Assembly (NCBI GenBank): GCA_037953625.1
Contig: CM075649.1
Coordinates: 99,081,290-99,145,289 of the forward strand
Source of the DNA: Crotalaria pallida
Taxonomy: Eukaryota > Streptophyta > Magnoliopsida > Fabales > Fabaceae
Reading direction: 5' to 3'
Length of the DNA stretch: 64,000 bases
The notes beneath the pieces were generated by a model that was not told the DNA's origin, ran no database searches, and worked only from the letters and a program-made list of their open reading frames with translations. The translations under genes and the position numbers were made by a program. This document shows, piece after piece, positions 1-8,650 of this stretch (position 1 is the stretch's first letter; each line of letters opens with the position of its first letter).

Positions 1-1014
1 TTTATATCTTTTCATGGTCCCATCTACCTTAGGATAGTTCGCCAGTTTTATGCCAATACTAACGAGATAGATAAGACTAGGTATGAAACCAGTGTAGAGG
101 GCATCCATTTTCAGATTCACCCTAGGGATTTAGAGACTGTTTTCGGTATATCACGAACGGGGACGAACAATTACACTGCCAATACAGACACTATTTTTAG
201 CAACTTGCTTCGCCCCGATCGTGTATATAACGGAAACGAAAAGAAAGCTGTGCACATGACCGCCTCAAACCGACTCCTCCATCATATAGTATCTCACCAA
301 CTTGTGCCACAAACCTCTCCCAATTACTCAAAGCCCACCCAATTAGAGCTTCGAATTATGGATGCTATTCTTAATGACAATCTTCTGAATTGGGCTGCTA
401 TTATTCTTTCTCGGATGGTGAAGGCAGGGAGCTCCAAACCCTCCCAAAATTTGCCTTACCCGATGCATGTTTGTAAACTCCTCCAGCACTTCAATGTGCC
501 TATTCCTGATGATGAGGAGTCCTTTACTCCTTCGGAGGAGTTGCATGCGATTCATGATGGGCTACTCCGCCAGATGAAGATGAGGTTGCGTGGTGGGAGG
601 TATCATTGGCAGGATGAGGTGGCAGCCATGGAGGCTCAGGAGGCCGCTGAGCGTGCTGCAGCTCAGCAAGGTGTGGATGCTGAGCAGTTGGCTCAGGAGC
701 AGGCTGAGTTTGACCAGGCTGCTGGTGGTGGTGCAGATGACGATGACCCTGCTGATCATATCGATTTTAGCAGACCTTCATTCCAGGGTTATATGACTCA
801 TTTTGATGCTCGATTGGATAGTTTCGAGCATCGACTGACTGAGCAGCAGGACAGTATTAGCAGACTTGAGTCACAGATGGGTGTTCAGTCAGCCATGATC
901 TACTCTAGGTTGGACCAACATTCAGCTCAGATGAATGCTCGGTTTGATGATATGATGACTGCGTTTGGCCGATTCTTTCCTCCTACTGACCCTCCTGCGC
1001 CAGACATGTTTTGA
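1..1014 (+). CDS. Plant transposon-type protein in the env-like position of a Sirevirus (5' partial)
   Basis: The frame is open from base 1 to the TGA at 1012-1014, so the listed part is 337 codons of a longer protein. The first ~140 residues (FHGPIYLRIVRQFY, then an FGISRTGT-like stretch and HHIVSHQLVP) resemble the 'putative plant transposon protein' domain common in plant retroelements. The middle is Ala/Gln/Glu-rich with an acidic run (GADDDDPAD). The end has a heptad-like coiled coil (FEHRLTEQQDSISRLESQMG) and a Pro-rich tail. No protease, RT or integrase motif is present. Its place just before the polypurine tracts is where Sireviruses carry an env-like gene, but I see no membrane segment in the visible part. 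Function is unknown; the domain assignment is by resemblance only. Confidence 0.65.
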   Translation, partial: FISFHGPIYLRIVRQFYANTNEIDKTRYETSVEGIHFQIHPRDLETVFGISRTGTNNYTANTDTIFSNLLRPDRVYNGNEKKAVHMTASNRLLHHIVSHQLVPQTSPNYSKPTQLELRIMDAILNDNLLNWAAIILSRMVKAGSSKPSQNLPYPMHVCKLLQHFNVPIPDDEESFTPSEELHAIHDGLLRQMKMRLRGGRYHWQDEVAAMEAQEAAERAAAQQGVDAEQLAQEQAEFDQAAGGGADDDDPADHIDFSRPSFQGYMTHFDARLDSFEHRLTEQQDSISRLESQMGVQSAMIYSRLDQHSAQMNARFDDMMTAFGRFFPPTDPPAPDMF

Positions 1015-1611
1015 GCTGTTGCGGACTTTGCACTCCATTTGGGATCTTTCATATCTTTATGTCATGTCGTTTATGGTTTTTCAGTTTTTTTTTTATTTTG
1101 GGAGTTAGTTTGCTTTATGTAACCCCTGCGTGGGTATTTCTCAGCTTTTAAGATGTTGACCTTTTCATTTCAAACTCGGATTTAGTTATGATGTTTTATG
1201 ATATGATGACTTTTGATTTATTTTATGCTCTGATTTTCATTGGTGTTCACATGTTTTATGTTCTCCGATAGTCATGATTTTTTATCTTGCTTATATTTCG
1301 GGGGAGTTTTCGTTATTGGTATCCTTCTTATCTCCTCCGTTTCCAAATGATATCTTTTTGATTATGACAAAAAGGGGGAGAAAAGAGGCAAAAGAGGCAT
1401 GAGAGCAAGCACATTTTTTTTAATCTGATATTATATATGCTCTAGCTCTGATACCAAGTATATAGTGTGCACTTGACTATGATTATTATGATATTATGTT
1501 GTGCTTGGAATTATCTGGATTGACAGGTTTTACAGGTTCCTATATTAAGGGGGAGCTCTCAAAAGTGATGGAACGGTTTAATTATTTTGTCATCATCAAA
1601 AAGGGGGAGAT
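1015..1611 (+). other. 3' untranslated region of Sirevirus A
   Basis: T-rich noncoding stretch between the terminal ORF and the LTR. It contains the three polypurine tracts and no ORF of note. Confidence 0.6.
1369..1610 (+). promoter_or_regulatory. Three polypurine tracts ahead of the Sirevirus A 3' LTR
   Basis: AAAAAGGGGGAG at 1369-1380, AAGGGGGAG at 1547-1555 and AAAAAGGGGGAGA at 1598-1610. The last lies directly before the LTR and is the expected plus-strand DNA primer. Extra upstream copies are a recorded Sirevirus trait. The same tracts recur in the other two Sireviruses of the window. Confidence 0.8.
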
Positions 1612-3183
1612 TGTAGAATCAAGTCTCCAATGAGATGGATTTATTTTGATGATGACAATATAATTAGATCATGGATTTAAAGGAAGAATTCAAGCTCACC
1701 AAGTCAAGAAGATCAAGTGCATCAAATTAGCTAGTCATTCTCTATTTTATTTTAATTGTAATTTTATTTCTATAATTGAGAGTGGGTAGCTTAGGAAATA
1801 ATCTCATCCTAGGATAAATAATTTTAATGCATGAAAAAGGTTGGGTTTACATAAAATTATTCCTTGAGAAGAGAATTGAAATTAATCTTTGAAAAACTTA
1901 ATTTTTATCATCTCTGGGCAAAAGACTCGAGTAGTCTGAAAATTACTCGAGTATAAAAAGACTCGAGTAATCTGAAAGTTACTCGAGTATCAAAAGACTC
2001 GAGTATTTCAGCCTCAATCAGAGATTTGACCGTTAGTTCAGTACATGGGCATTTCTATTGAAAGATGGGCAAAAGACTCGAGTAGTGTCAAAAATACTCG
2101 AGTATTTTGGTTCTGACAGCAAATTTTTAACCGTTGGAAGAGGGCAAAAATGGCATGAAAAAGTTTGTCTTACTCTCTCATTCCCTCTTCCATATATCAG
2201 AATTGATTGCCCTTGTACTAGACAATAAGAAAATTAACAAGACTTAAGTCAAACATTCTCTTTGCTCATTCTCTCTCTCAAGTGAAAATTCTCTAACTCA
2301 ACCAATTCATTCATTGTCATTATTTGTTCAAAGAGTTAGAGATTGTGCTTAATTGTTGTAGAAATCATTTGTTGTATTTCTCCACACACACTTTCATACC
2401 TTGTTCTAAAATCTTGGTTGGGAACCAAGTGTACCTCAGTGGGTCTTAGGTTCATCCAAGTCTTGAGAGGTTCTCAAGCAAAGTCTAAGAGGTTCTTAGC
2501 TTGGTGGAGCACTTGAAGGTTTCAAGGAGCTTGAGAAGAAGGAGTCTTCATCACCAAACTTCAAATTGGGGTAGAAATTCAAGAGTTTGGTACACTCTTG
2601 GAAGGGTTAGGTTGAGTGAGGCATCTCAATATCCCTTGTAATATTTCTAACAATTTGATTTTAGTAGACACTCCTAAGGTTCTTAGGGGGACTAGATTAG
2701 CTCTCTTAAAAGAGAGTGAACCAGTATAAAATTGGTGGAGTCCTCTTTTTATTGCTTTCTTTTCATTCAAGTAAAAACCAAACCTAAGTTTCTCAAAAAG
2801 GGGCTTTTTAATTAGAGTAGTAATTCCGCAGCAATTAGGGTGTTTTTAAGTTGTTTTAGCTTTATTTAATTGCTTACTACTCTTCTATTAATCTGCTCTG
2901 GACTGGTTTTACTCGTATTGATTTAAAGTGCAAATTTCACAAAAACTGTTTTCTGCACTCTGCACGATTTACTCGAGTATTCTTCAGAAGACTCGAGTGT
3001 TCTTGCTATTTTACTCTAGTAGTCTGTAAAACACTCGATTGTTCTTGCTTTGTTTCTGTAAAATCTGCACAAAATCAATTACATCTTAATTGCATTCGAA
3101 AATTAGTCACTGTAGCATTCAGATTACTATTCACCCCCCCCCCCCCTCTAGTAATTGCTAAGCCCGCTTGTTGGTTTTCAACA
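1612..3183 (+). repeat. 3' LTR of Sirevirus A
   Basis: 1572 bp, TGTAG...CAACA, starting one base after the polypurine tract. It carries two clusters of ACTCGAGTA-type palindromes (1924-2108 and 2969-3046) and a 13-14 base C-run (3135-3148) just before CTCTAGTAATTGCTAAGCCCGCTTG, a segment also found near the end of the other Sirevirus LTRs here. Confidence 0.85.
1924..2108. repeat. ACTCGAGT palindrome cluster in the Sirevirus A LTR
   Basis: Repeated GACTCGAGTAG / TTACTCGAGTAT units spaced about 10-30 bases apart. A second cluster lies at 2969-3046 near the LTR end. The motif is self-complementary and is not explained by coding. Confidence 0.8.
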
Positions 3184-3571
3184 GTAACCACCTAGCACTA
3201 AATCTAAGGATTTGATAACCTTTCATTCTACTGAGGAAAATACCCTCCCTAGAGGATATTAGCTATCTTTTAGATCCTTTGGAATCACCCCTCATCGATT
3301 CCTTGGTGTCATAATGGATCAGCATTATGAACTTAAGGTTGAATCAGACCTAAAAGAAGTACATTAATATCATACTTTGACTTAGGCTACATCAAACACT
3401 ACCAGATAAACACTAGGCCACAAACCAAGGGTCAAATGATAGAATCTTTACCCCAGTTAGAAGTATGCAGGAGTAAACTTCACAGAAAAACTCCACAAAT
3501 CTTGATGACCAGCGTATTGGACCACACACCCAAGGACCAAGAGTCAGGACCATTGCTCTGATACCATAAAA
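3184..3571 (-). other. Leader of gypsy element Y with primer-binding site
   Basis: On the minus strand the LTR of Y ends in GTTACA (3572), then five bases, then TGGTATCAGAGC at 3566-3555, which is complementary to the 3' end of initiator tRNA-Met, the usual chromovirus primer. The remaining ~370 bases are leader without an ORF. The element is cut at 3184 by Sirevirus A. Confidence 0.8.
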
Positions 3572-4412
3572 TGTAACGTCCATCGTTTAATCAAAAGAAT
3601 TTTATGCTCTTATTGACTATGTTGGAAAAATCGGAGTATGAAAATTTTTCCTTAAATGTGGTACTCAAGTTTAAACCATGCAACTGGAAGTGAACTCGGT
3701 GGAAGGATTAATTATTTTCTGAACATCTTAAAATCATTTTGAGATAACCTTGATTGCACGAAATAGCTTTCGAAAATAGCTTAGTTATAAGGTCATCCCA
3801 GGAAATTGACTTTAACAATACTTCCTTCATTACCGAACTCAAATGATAAAATCAGAGTCAGCGGAATATATTAAAATGGTTTATTTATATTTTCATAGAG
3901 TTTATAAATCATGAAAAAGGTCATTGACTCATAAAATCAGGTGTACAAACTCTATGGGTACCACCATTATCTTAAAGTATGAAAACAGAGTTCTTTCCCT
4001 GATACATTTCTCAAAATATGTACAGTGTACTCTTTATAAAAACCGATACGTCCCAAAGCTGGTCACTGGTCCTTTATTCGTTCATCCGTCTGGTCGAATC
4101 CTCAAGAGTTGTACATAGAGTCTCTATCCCATGATGACTATGAACTTCATGAACCTAAGGGTCATCCATGATCACTGATCTCTAGAAAATGTAGGTACCT
4201 GGTCAACACCTAATAAGAGCAGGGAGGTAAGCTATACTCATTCACATAATCAAATGAGAACAAAGTACTGACATGCACAAGTAAGCGATTCATCATGATC
4301 CCAATGCATATACACGTGTACAAAATACTCAAGTGATATGCATAGCTTATGACCAAGCCACACGACTACGCCTGGAACGTGGTCCATAATGCCAATATTG
4401 ATGTGCACATCT

Positions 4413-5158
4413 CGTCATCGAGACGAATATCCAACGTTCGCAGCAACCAATGCTGGCCACATTACCAAAATGTGACTACAATAATCCTTTCGTCACCAAG
4501 ACGAATATCCAACGTTCTCATCAACCAATGCTGGCCACATTACCAAAATGTGACTACCATAATCCTTTCGTCACCAAGACGAATATCCAACGTTCGCAGC
4601 AACCAATGCTGGCCACATTACCAAAATGTGACTACAGGCTAGTCGCAACCAAATTGGTACTCCCATAGTACCCTACTCATGTTCCTCGAACATGAACAAA
4701 TGATATGCTACACATCACCATGCATAAATACATACCAACATTCCATTTAAGATTATTCCTTAATATCCATATGTGCAACATGCAATAAATTTACCAATGT
4801 AACGACAAGTTTGGCTTCATAAACAAAACGTCCCATTCGGATTGTACGTGCACGTTTTCAAAAAGCATTCTCCTCAATCTCAACAATATTCTTTGAAGGT
4901 TGTCCATATTCTCAAAATGTGTTATCAAGCTTTTCATGCAACCTTCGGTACTCTTAGAGTACATTTTTACGTTTCCCGAACAAATGACATTAATAACCAA
5001 GCTTGGTATCATACGTCCCAATCCGAATGTACGTCCACGTTCCCAGAACGAAATCAACAACATTCCTCGAATATTGCCCACATTTCTAGAATGTGTCATC
5101 AAACTTATCGTGTACATTTGGTACTCCCAGAGTACCCTCTTCATGTTCTGCGAACATG
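4413..5158 (-). repeat. Ordered cluster of small perfect hairpins in the LTR of Y
   Basis: Short inverted repeats with 3-5 base loops. In the sense (minus) direction they run CATGTTC/GAACATG (5158-5142), GGTACTC/GAGTACC (5136-5120), CACATTCTAGAAATGTG (5095-5079), CGTTC/GAACG (5050-5038). A second series follows: CATGTTC/GAACATG (4694-4678), GGTACT/AGTACC (4672-4656), then three alternations of CACATT/AATGTG and CGTC/GACG inside the 78-bp repeats. The same stems occur in the same order in the 38.6 kb solo LTR. The role is unknown; an RNA structure or protein-binding array is inference. Confidence 0.8.
4414..4637. repeat. 78-bp tandem repeat, about 3 copies, in the LTR of Y
   Basis: The segment starting AGACGAATATCCAACGTT recurs at 4421, 4499 and 4577, a period of 78 bases. 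Each unit holds one CGTC/GACG hairpin and one CACATTACCAAAATGTG hairpin. A single diverged copy of the same unit is present in the solo LTR near 40558-40621. Confidence 0.9.
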
Positions 5159-5385
5159 ACAAATGGTGTCCTATCGTCTTATCATCATGCATGAATGCAC
5201 ACAAATTCTACATTTAAGACTATCCATTAATCTTATTATGTGCAACATGCATTATGTTCACTCATGTAATAACAATGTAATTTAACACAATATATCCTCC
5301 TTGGAACATGACCCTTTTCTTGGTAATTCATCCTTAACTTACTTGAAATTTGACTTAGTTGAAAATGATATTTTGGTAGCACAAG

Positions 5386-5646
5386 ACTCGAGTTTAATTT
5401 AAAAGACTCGAGTAGAATTTTAACTCAATGCAAAAATACTCGAGTGTTCTTCATTTTCCAGAAATTCATTTTTCTGGTTTTACCAAAATACTCGAGTGTT
5501 CTTCATGGATACTCGAGTGTCCTTCAGATTTTATCAAAATACTCGAGTGTTCTTCATGAGTACTCGAGTGTTCTTCATTTTCCAGAAATTCTTGTTTCAG
5601 GTTTGGTCGAAATACTCGAGTATTGAGCCCCGATACTCGAGTGTTT
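5386..5646. repeat. ACTCGAGT palindrome cluster in the LTR of Y
   Basis: Many ATACTCGAGTGTTCTTCA-type units in about 260 bases, with one further copy near 6899-6909. The same core occurs in the unrelated Sirevirus A and C LTRs. Confidence 0.85.
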
Positions 5647-7203
5647 TCAGACAGATAACAGTGCAAACTGCATTTTAACATACCATTTTCAATTCTAGTC
5701 AATTCCAGTTAATACCAATGATCAACAAAGCTCCCTTTATACATATTAAACATGTTCCAATACATAAATTACATTGTATTACAGTGAATCATAATTGAGC
5801 ATCAATTATGCATAAAAACCATATTTTGAGCAACTTAACATACCAAATTCCATTCTAATCATTTTTGGCATGAAAATAACTTGCATACATTACACATGCA
5901 GCATAACAAACTTGCTCAAACATATAGCATGTCTTAGATTGGCCTCCATGCCATTTCTCTAATTCAAAACTATGCCCTTAAGCCTCATGGTGGCTCATCC
6001 TAATTTTCTAATACATTTTACTCTCATTCTAGCAAATGATTAGCTTCCCCCATACCTTAGGGTCGTGCTTGAACAAAAACTCCATAGAGAACAGCAACCA
6101 AAGGCTCTAACCACTTCCAACCCGAACTTGCATGACAGTTTCAGCAGGGGTTCAAAACCACATTAATTGACATTCGAATCATGCATAAAAATTGGGGAAA
6201 TTGGTTAGACTATGTTCTCTATAACATGAACTTTGAAAACCAATAAGTTTCAGACCAAAAGGAAGCTTGAGCTTACCACAATTGAAGCTCAAAGTCAGCT
6301 CTTTGAATCTGAACATTTGGTTTGGCAGATTTTAGCACCTAACTTCGCAGGAGCATAACTTTTCAACCAGGGACTCAAATCTAACAAACTTGGTATCAAA
6401 TCGAAGCTCGTTGAAAGAGCTTTCCAATGGTATCTTACTCACGATCTAACTCTCAAGAAAGAGAGAGAATCGAAGACAAGAAGATGACGGGTCTGAACAA
6501 CATTCTAGTTCTTTGGCAGATTTCGAACTCTCTTTTGCAGAGCTCATTACTCTCTCCACACTCCAACTTAGCTCATGAATTATGACTCTTTTCAAAGCTC
6601 TGGATGTGAGCTTCGAAATGGTGTATGATTTGTGGTGTATAACTCAAGAACAAAAACGAATGCAGAGCTAGAATTCAAGAACCCTAACTTGGTTTCTGCA
6701 CTTCAAGGATTGAGTTTTATACCAAGGAGAGGAGGAATTGGCCAAATCCTTCTCTTAGAAGGATGAATAAACAATGGAAATGTTTGCATGCAGGGCGCCC
6801 CGAATCATAGGACGTGGCTGGGGTTGTATTCGTGTCAACACCGGAGTTTGCATGGCTGAATTTTTTAATCGCGTACCAACTTGAGTTGTCTGCCCCAGAA
6901 TACTCGAGTATTCAGCCAAATAATAGAGTATTTTGGCCAGTTTTCACTAAAAACTTTGTTTAATTAATTTTAACTCCAAAAGACTTTCAATTATTGCTTT
7001 TAGGTCCTCCCGAAAGACTTAATTGCAGAAGCCTAATATTTTATGCAAAAAGCCCAACATAATAATATTTTCACATAATATATATATATATATATATGTG
7101 TATATATACAGTGCAAGCCAAAAATCAAACATGAAATTGTTATTTATTTAATAAACAATTCTATTAACATATTTATTCTGAAAACGAAATTAGGGGTGTT
7201 ACA

Positions 7204-7965
7204 ACCCGACCTCAAGATAATTCTTTCTGCTCTCCTTGGATCTCTTTGGTCTCCATAGAGAAACTCAGCCGAGTCACCAATGCAGAATGATACTACTGGT
7301 ATCCCTCTTTGCAGGCTTCCAACACTTTCGTCACGGTCCTGATGAAGACCAAGCTTTCCATTTTCTTCATAGAAATTGACAATGCAGACATCAGGGGACA
7401 TGGAAGGGAGTATGTCCTCCACTTCACTTACACCGCATTCCTTCTCAATCAAAGATTGTGCTTCTTGCATTGCTCCCATAACCAGCTGAATGAAATGATC
7501 AGGAATATTGGGTGGTTCGCTTCCATCAATTACCCTTTTGTGTCCATATACTCGGGTTTGAGGATTCCAGTCTAAGCCGAGGCACATCATTTTCAGTCGA
7601 AGTCTGGCTCCACTTGTAAAGCCTGGTTGATAAAAACCTCCAGGACCTAAGCCCATCTCACGACAGTTCTTCACTACGCCCACCTGTTCTTCATGAGCCA
7701 AGTGTTGCTTCAGGAGAACCATTCCCGGTCTCAAAATTATACTCTTCTTCTCACCAACTTTTACCCCCACATGTTGCTCCTTGTCTTCAATAGTCGACCT
7801 AAGCTTAACCATTGCAGAAGTTTGCCCTTCTTGAAAACAGATGTCATACGGCTCGGATTTCAAAGAATCAGCTGGGGAATTGATCTTACGATCAGTAGCC
7901 GAACTACTAGCAGGGGAATGGAAAAGCTGATTCTTCATGTTGCTACAGTGTGGCAACAAAGGATT
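7204..7965 (-). pseudogene. AlkB/ALKBH1-type 2-oxoglutarate Fe(II) dioxygenase fragment, cut by a retrotransposon
   Basis: An open 254-codon stretch resembling plant ALKBH1-like proteins, which oxidatively demethylate nucleic acids in the nucleus or organelles. Visible are ILRPGMVLLKQHL, GLGPGGFYQPGF, LKMMCLGLDWNPQT, DVCIVNFYEENGKLGLHQD and VVSFCIGDSAEFLYGDQRD. The HxD iron ligands are at 7342-7344 (His) and 7336-7338 (Asp). The reading stops at ...LRSG, where the LTR of Y begins, so the distal iron His and the two Arg of the 2-oxoglutarate site are missing. The 5' edge looks like a splice acceptor (CATCAACAG, exon from 7965), and upstream codons soon hit a stop. It lies about 160 bases behind the primer site of gypsy element X, so it is either captured cargo of X or a host exon joined to a truncated X. 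Not functional as it stands. Confidence 0.85.
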
Positions 7966-8138
7966 CTGTTGATGCAGACATATACATAATTTAGTACATA
8001 ACTACATAGGGTTTTATAACTATAAACCTAAGTAACTACTATAGAACTTGACACTATTTCCTGGTTACTCTCTTGGTGAGATAACCATTGGAGTAACTCG
8101 CAACTCCGAGGCCGAGGACAACTGCTCTGATACCAAAA
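7966..8138 (-). other. Leader of gypsy element X with primer-binding site
   Basis: TGGTATCAGAGC on the minus strand at 8135-8124, three bases after the LTR end, is the initiator tRNA-Met primer site. The following ~160 bases up to the AlkB exon contain stops in the AlkB frame and may be element leader, AlkB intron, or the join between both. Confidence 0.75.
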
Positions 8139-8650
8139 TGTAACACCCTACTTTTTATAAAATATTTATTATGAATTTACTTATTAAAATAGGATTTGTT
8201 ACTTAATATAAAATTCAGGACTTAAAAATATCTTTTTATATTTGAAGTGTACTATAGTTTTCAAAACATTGTTAATTATTTTTTTCTAGAAGATCGGACA
8301 GAGTCTCCTCTGTTTTTCCGACTTTCCCAAAATTTAGTTTTTTTTTTTTACTTATTACCTGTCCAAACATCCAGGATAAATATACATATATAATTTAATT
8401 CTTCTCCCAATATCCGGGGATAAAATACTAAGATGAAAATACTTAGTTTTTCAAGAATTAACTAAAGAACCCAGGCCATCAAATATACACCCGATATTTA
8501 AAATACTTTAAATAATAAGTTTTTAAAATACATAATATTCCACATATGGCCCGGTGCGACTCAAACTGACAATAACCCAACAACTAACACTTCCCGTAGG
8601 GAAGTGTGCTCCTGCTCGGCCCAGCAATCAGCTATGCTCCTGACCTATAC

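Larger units (their letters stand above)
1..3183 (+). mobile_element. Sirevirus-type Ty1/copia element A, 3' part only
   Basis: The right-hand end of a copia element whose 5' LTR, gag and pol lie left of the window. It shows an ORF in the position of an env-like gene (1-1014), a 3' untranslated region with three polypurine tracts, and one complete LTR (1612-3183) beginning TGTAGAATC and ending TTCAACA. Repeated AAGGGGGAG tracts ahead of the 3' LTR and palindromes in the LTR are known hallmarks of Sireviruses. It is inserted in the leader of gypsy element Y, whose primer site is at 3555-3566, so it is younger than Y. The flank GTAAC (3184-3188) would be one target duplication; its partner is outside the window. 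Confidence 0.85.
4210..6276 (-). other. Putative intron inside the LTR of Y
   Basis: On the minus strand a TGTG/GTAAGC donor (intron from 6276) and an acceptor with a pyrimidine-rich run ending CTCTTATTAG/GTG (intron to 4210) would remove 2067 bases, including the hairpin and palindrome clusters. An equivalent pair sits in the same order in the other gypsy LTR families of this window. Splicing is inferred from sites only. Confidence 0.4.
3572..7203 (-). repeat. 5' LTR of gypsy element Y (Tekay/chromovirus-like)
   Basis: 3632 bp. On the minus strand it begins TGTAACACCCC (7203) and ends GGACGTTACA (3572), followed by the primer site, so this is a 5' LTR in minus orientation. Size, ends and primer fit Tekay/Del-type chromoviruses, though no pol is visible to prove it. 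A TATAAAAC box (6721-6714 in sense) precedes a GGTAAGC donor near 6276. The LTR contains a 78-bp tandem repeat, an ordered hairpin cluster and ACTCGAGT palindromes. It is related to the solo LTR at 38576-42075, sharing hairpin stems and palindromes. It interrupts the AlkB-like exon; ACCCG (7204-7208) would be one target duplication. Confidence 0.85.

Noticed and set aside
3555..3566. tRNA-Met gene fragments at GCTCTGATACCA sites
   Set aside because: The 12-base match lies next to LTR ends each time, so these are primer-binding sites, not tRNA genes.
4414..4637. Possible CRISPR-like array
   Set aside because: A 78-bp tandem repeat without unique spacers, inside a plant LTR; the sequence is clearly eukaryotic.
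7204..7965. AlkB domain from an integrated plant RNA virus
   Set aside because: Some plant viruses carry AlkB domains, but this reading resembles the longer plant ALKBH1-like proteins and no viral replicase motifs flank it.
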